From Nemertoderma westbladi (taxonomy: Eukaryota > Xenacoelomorpha > Nemertodermatida > Nemertodermatidae), in NCBI GenBank assembly GCA_032718475.1, contig JAUCBJ010007360.1, forward strand, positions 1-53,003: 53,003 nucleotides of DNA, given 5' to 3'. This document shows, piece after piece, positions 50,138-53,003 of the stretch (the stretch's first letter is position 1; every line of letters starts with the position of its first letter). Below the pieces are notes generated by a model that ran no database searches, was not told where the DNA came from, and saw only the letters and a program-made list of their open reading frames with translations. The position numbers and the translations under genes are program-made.

Positions 50138-53003
50138 ATCTCGTATCCAACCACCATTCCTACCTCGACCATACGGGAGCAATGGCATAAGAGCAACTCA
50201 GGAGCATTCCTTGGTAAAACCCCCTTTAGTGCTTGCTCCAATTTATGTACCTACAAAGCAGACTACAGAATTATCAACTGTGCTTAATCCTGCAGCCATC
50301 GTCAGCCCAGTGCTGTCTGAGCCAGAACCTATATATATTAGTTGCAATTCACAAAGACAGGTCACAAACGTTTACTCTCCCGAACAACAACAACCACAGA
50401 ATATGTTCGAACCCGATGATCACAAGCAGTCAGTTACCATGGCAACACAAACAGAATCTCATGGTAGGAAAGCGATTGGAGAACAAGACAGAAATTACAA
50501 CAAAGTAATTATTTCCAGTCCCAGAAAAATAATCAAAGTAAGAGAACATGAGGTGGATACAGATATGCCTGATGAACCTGAACATTCAAGTTCCAGAAAC
50601 AATGAAATATGTGACAGTAGGGTAAGAGGTCGGCTAATTTCTAAGGCTGATACTATTCTAGCTCAGATTCTGGGTACACACAACGATTTAAACTCTAATT
50701 CAATCCTTGGCACTGGCGCAGTTACAAATAATATAGGACAGTCAACAACTACAGAATCAGTTTGGAAAAATGTTGTTATGCATTTAACATTGCCACCACA
50801 AATTCCAGAACCATTCACTGGTAATCCTATTGAGTTTGTCAGCTTCATTCAAACCTTTTATGACAGAGTTCATGTCCATGACATTACAGACTCTGAAAGA
50901 CTTAATTACCTGTTACAATATACCCGTGGAACACCACATACTGCTATACGGAAGGTGAAAGGGCTGCAGTCTGGATATGCTAAAGCCTTGGAAATACTAA
51001 ATGACCGTTATGGAAATTCATTACAAATAGTTGATAAGACAATCTCCCAACTCGTTGATATCTCTCGTCTGGGTGATAATGATATCATTGGATTGAGAGA
51101 ATTGGCTGATAACCTCACTCAAGCAACACAGTTATTGGAACAAATGGGATGGTCTAATGAAATGAATAGTGTAGAGCATATGAAAAGAATAATAAGTGTC
51201 TGCCCCACTCATGTGCAGTATAAATGGCAAAAACGTGTTCATGAATTAAAAATGATCCATAAGAGACAACCAACTTTCAATGATGTAGTACAGCATATTG
51301 AATGGTCAGCAGGAGTGTCCTGTAACTCAGTATTTAAAGTCAATAGAAAGGCTATTGGAGATTCCACATTATCATCTCAAGGATATGGCAAGGGCCAGAA
51401 CAAGGATCGGGGAGGCAATAATAAAACAACATTTCGTCCACCAAATGATGGATCACAACACAATTCCTTTGAGAATTTGCCAGGGAGGCTGGGATTTCCA
51501 CAACATCCCCGTGCAACCATGTTACTCACTGATACTCATTACGGAAATACCAATCAACAACCCTATGGAGTAAATCAAGGCTACACCCATATGTCAGAAA
51601 ATGGACCATATCCTTTGCATCATGTTGCACCACCACCTTTATCAAATCCAGACTATCGACATCAGCCACTGACGGCACGATTTCAATCTCCAATGCAACT
51701 ACAACAAACCTATCGTAAACCTGTATTAAACCCACATAAACAGCAACAACCCAATAAGAATCATACAAATCCAACAGGTCCATCTATAGTCAGACCTTTC
51801 AAGGAGGCAGCATACAAGTGCATTTACTGTGGTGGAATTGGTCACCAAATATATTCATGTGGATCCTTCATGAAACTGAACCCAGGGGAAAGGCAGAAAC
51901 ATGTTGAAAGCAACAATTGGTGCACTAATTGTCTAGGAATGCACCTCACAGAAAAATGTCAGTCGAAAGCAACATGCACAAAATGTGGTAGAAACCACCA
52001 TACTCTACTCCACCCACTGAGCAGTACACCAGCTCATCAATCAATGCATCCTAAGCCACGGGAAGGTGAAATTGGTCTTCTTGTAAATACAGAATATCTG
52101 GAGGGAGCTATGGTACCAGTTATTCCTGTACTGATTAAGTTTATGGATAGAATTCCTATCACTACCTTCGCCATATTGGATGGAGGATCTACCACCTGTT
52201 TCTTGGATAAAGGAGTAGTGGATATGATGAACCTTCCATCAGAAAAAAGGTTCATAAAAGTAAATACACTATTAGAAAATGGTGTTCTTGTCGAAATAGC
52301 TAGAACTCAGTGTACAATAAGCGCTATGCTACCGGGATATCATGGAGAACTAGTTATGAACAATATGAATGTTCACGAAAGCATGCACTTTGACACACAA
52401 TTACCTGACTCAAGGATGATTGATTGGCCCCATTTTTATAACATTAGAGATAAGTTAGACTACCCACCTGTCGATGTTCATAAGATTTCTGTGATTTTGG
52501 GAAGCAATGTACCAGCAGCACACCTACGGACTGCACAGTGCTGTTGGAGTGATGTGAATAAACAACCCTTTGCGATAGAAGGCATATTTGGATGGTGTGT
52601 GACTGGTCCTAGACTTTGCTATATAGAGGAGTCAATGCAAGCCTGTGTGGGGGAAGTGATGGACAACCCTTCACTAATAGAAACATTGAACAAACCAATA
52701 TACGATCCAATAAATTATCCAATAAGTACCGATCCTGATAATGATCTTTACACACAGTTGGCACACTTTTGGAGCCAAGAGGGACAAGGCTTTACAACAC
52801 CTGAAGGTAAGGTGTATAAAACTGAAAGTGATAAGAGAGCTATAAATCTCCTAGAGAAGGCCGTACTTTTGCCAACTGGGCATTACCAGGTACCATTGTT
52901 ATTCAAACATGAAGACCGACAGTTAATAAATAACAAACCACTCGCTATTGCAAGACTGAAAAGTCTGACAGAAAGATTTGCTACAAACCCAGGAAGAGAG
53001 AAT
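49953..53003 (+). CDS. Pao polyprotein: Gag-like domain, zinc knuckles, protease (open at right edge)
   Basis: 1017 codons without a stop up to the window edge, in the +1 frame relative to the preceding ORF; it has no obvious start of its own. A proline-rich start (NPIAIPHPVPVFKSRIQPP) leads to a DUF1759-like domain at 50790-51310 (LPPQIPEPFTGNPIEFVSFI ... LLQYTRGTPHTAI ... LNDRYGN). Three Pao-type zinc motifs follow at 51815-52020: C-x2-C-x4-H-x4-C, C-x2-C-x3-H-x4-C, and CTKCGRNHHTLLH. The DUF1758-like protease lies around 52170 (AILDGGSTTCFLD; D-G-G in place of D-S/T-G) and continues to GIFGWCVTGP. The final block (LYTQLAHFWSQEG ... LPTGHYQVPLLFK ... ARLKSLTERFATNP) normally directly precedes the RT, which must lie to the right. 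Confidence 0.9.
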   Translation, partial: MEGQPNLTQLLKRNKMAMTMNVLHACKEGPLAAVHYNPRGTPYHLQAGPNPIAIPHPVPVFKSRIQPPFLPRPYGSNGIRATQEHSLVKPPLVLAPIYVPTKQTTELSTVLNPAAIVSPVLSEPEPIYISCNSQRQVTNVYSPEQQQPQNMFEPDDHKQSVTMATQTESHGRKAIGEQDRNYNKVIISSPRKIIKVREHEVDTDMPDEPEHSSSRNNEICDSRVRGRLISKADTILAQILGTHNDLNSNSILGTGAVTNNIGQSTTTESVWKNVVMHLTLPPQIPEPFTGNPIEFVSFIQTFYDRVHVHDITDSERLNYLLQYTRGTPHTAIRKVKGLQSGYAKALEILNDRYGNSLQIVDKTISQLVDISRLGDNDIIGLRELADNLTQATQLLEQMGWSNEMNSVEHMKRIISVCPTHVQYKWQKRVHELKMIHKRQPTFNDVVQHIEWSAGVSCNSVFKVNRKAIGDSTLSSQGYGKGQNKDRGGNNKTTFRPPNDGSQHNSFENLPGRLGFPQHPRATMLLTDTHYGNTNQQPYGVNQGYTHMSENGPYPLHHVAPPPLSNPDYRHQPLTARFQSPMQLQQTYRKPVLNPHKQQQPNKNHTNPTGPSIVRPFKEAAYKCIYCGGIGHQIYSCGSFMKLNPGERQKHVESNNWCTNCLGMHLTEKCQSKATCTKCGRNHHTLLHPLSSTPAHQSMHPKPREGEIGLLVNTEYLEGAMVPVIPVLIKFMDRIPITTFAILDGGSTTCFLDKGVVDMMNLPSEKRFIKVNTLLENGVLVEIARTQCTISAMLPGYHGELVMNNMNVHESMHFDTQLPDSRMIDWPHFYNIRDKLDYPPVDVHKISVILGSNVPAAHLRTAQCCWSDVNKQPFAIEGIFGWCVTGPRLCYIEESMQACVGEVMDNPSLIETLNKPIYDPINYPISTDPDNDLYTQLAHFWSQEGQGFTTPEGKVYKTESDKRAINLLEKAVLLPTGHYQVPLLFKHEDRQLINNKPLAIARLKSLTERFATNPGREN

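Larger units (their letters stand above)
47789..53003 (+). mobile_element. BEL/Pao retrotransposon, 5' coding part (continues beyond the window)
   Basis: Two overlapping plus-strand frames cover gag-like sequence, zinc knuckles, protease and the segment just before the reverse transcriptase. Codon use is AT-rich and the proteins diverge clearly from the 14.26-kb element, so it is another family. The 5' LTR cannot be delimited because its partner lies outside the window. Confidence 0.9.

Noticed and set aside
50233-52255. Short frames at 50233-50508, 51298-51573 and their antisense counterparts
   Set aside because: They lie in other frames of the continuous polyprotein that runs from 49953 to the right edge.

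Overview
The window looks like a repeat-dense stretch of an animal (most likely invertebrate) nuclear genome. It contains BEL/Pao LTR retrotransposons, decayed LINEs, inverted-repeat DNA elements and several long minisatellite arrays, many of them with higher-order structure. I recognise no conventional host gene, tRNA or rRNA, and nothing that looks prokaryotic. The species cannot be fixed from the sequence alone; the element types fit marine invertebrates, but that is inference.

Layout. 1-8.2 kb: two blocks of a ~26-bp minisatellite around a minus-strand LINE reverse-transcriptase remnant, the whole bounded by ~280-bp direct repeats, then a 17-bp minisatellite. 8.5-13.3 kb: the 3' end of a second LINE, an 805-bp foldback element, and a ~3.4-kb region bounded by inverted repeats. 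13.75-28.02 kb: a 14.26-kb BEL/Pao element on the minus strand. It has nearly identical LTRs and a 5-bp target duplication (GTTGT), and it sits inside a 20-bp minisatellite. 28.4-30.9 kb: about 31 copies of an 80-bp repeat. 32.3-40.4 kb: about 120 copies of a 67-bp repeat, fused directly to the integrase end of another Pao element (40.42-41.75 kb, plus strand). 41.75-43.0 kb: three further short tandem arrays. 43.0-47.8 kb: AT-rich sequence without recognisable genes. 47.79-53.0 kb: the 5' coding part of a further BEL/Pao element, which runs off the right edge just before its reverse transcriptase.

The 14.26-kb element is the most interesting object. Read on the minus strand it has a 5' LTR, a leader with an imperfect tandem repeat, about 3.2 kb of disordered or coiled-coil gag-like frames, and a Pao polyprotein (Gag-like domain, zinc knuckles, protease, RT, RNase H, integrase). 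Next come a 0.7-kb array of small hairpin-forming repeats and an additional ~760-residue ORF in the position where env-type genes are found. That ORF appears to combine a DEDD-type 3'-5' exonuclease-like domain with three CCHC zinc knuckles. I do not know this combination from described BEL/Pao elements. A polypurine tract and the 3' LTR close the element.

This copy is damaged or recoded: one in-frame TGA, several breaks that all shift the frame by +1, a 4-bp tandem duplication in the integrase, and an Asp-to-Asn change at the first RNase H catalytic position. The LTRs differ by one substitution and one 19-bp indel, so the insertion is young. Whether the breaks are recoding, sequence error or real decay cannot be settled from one copy.
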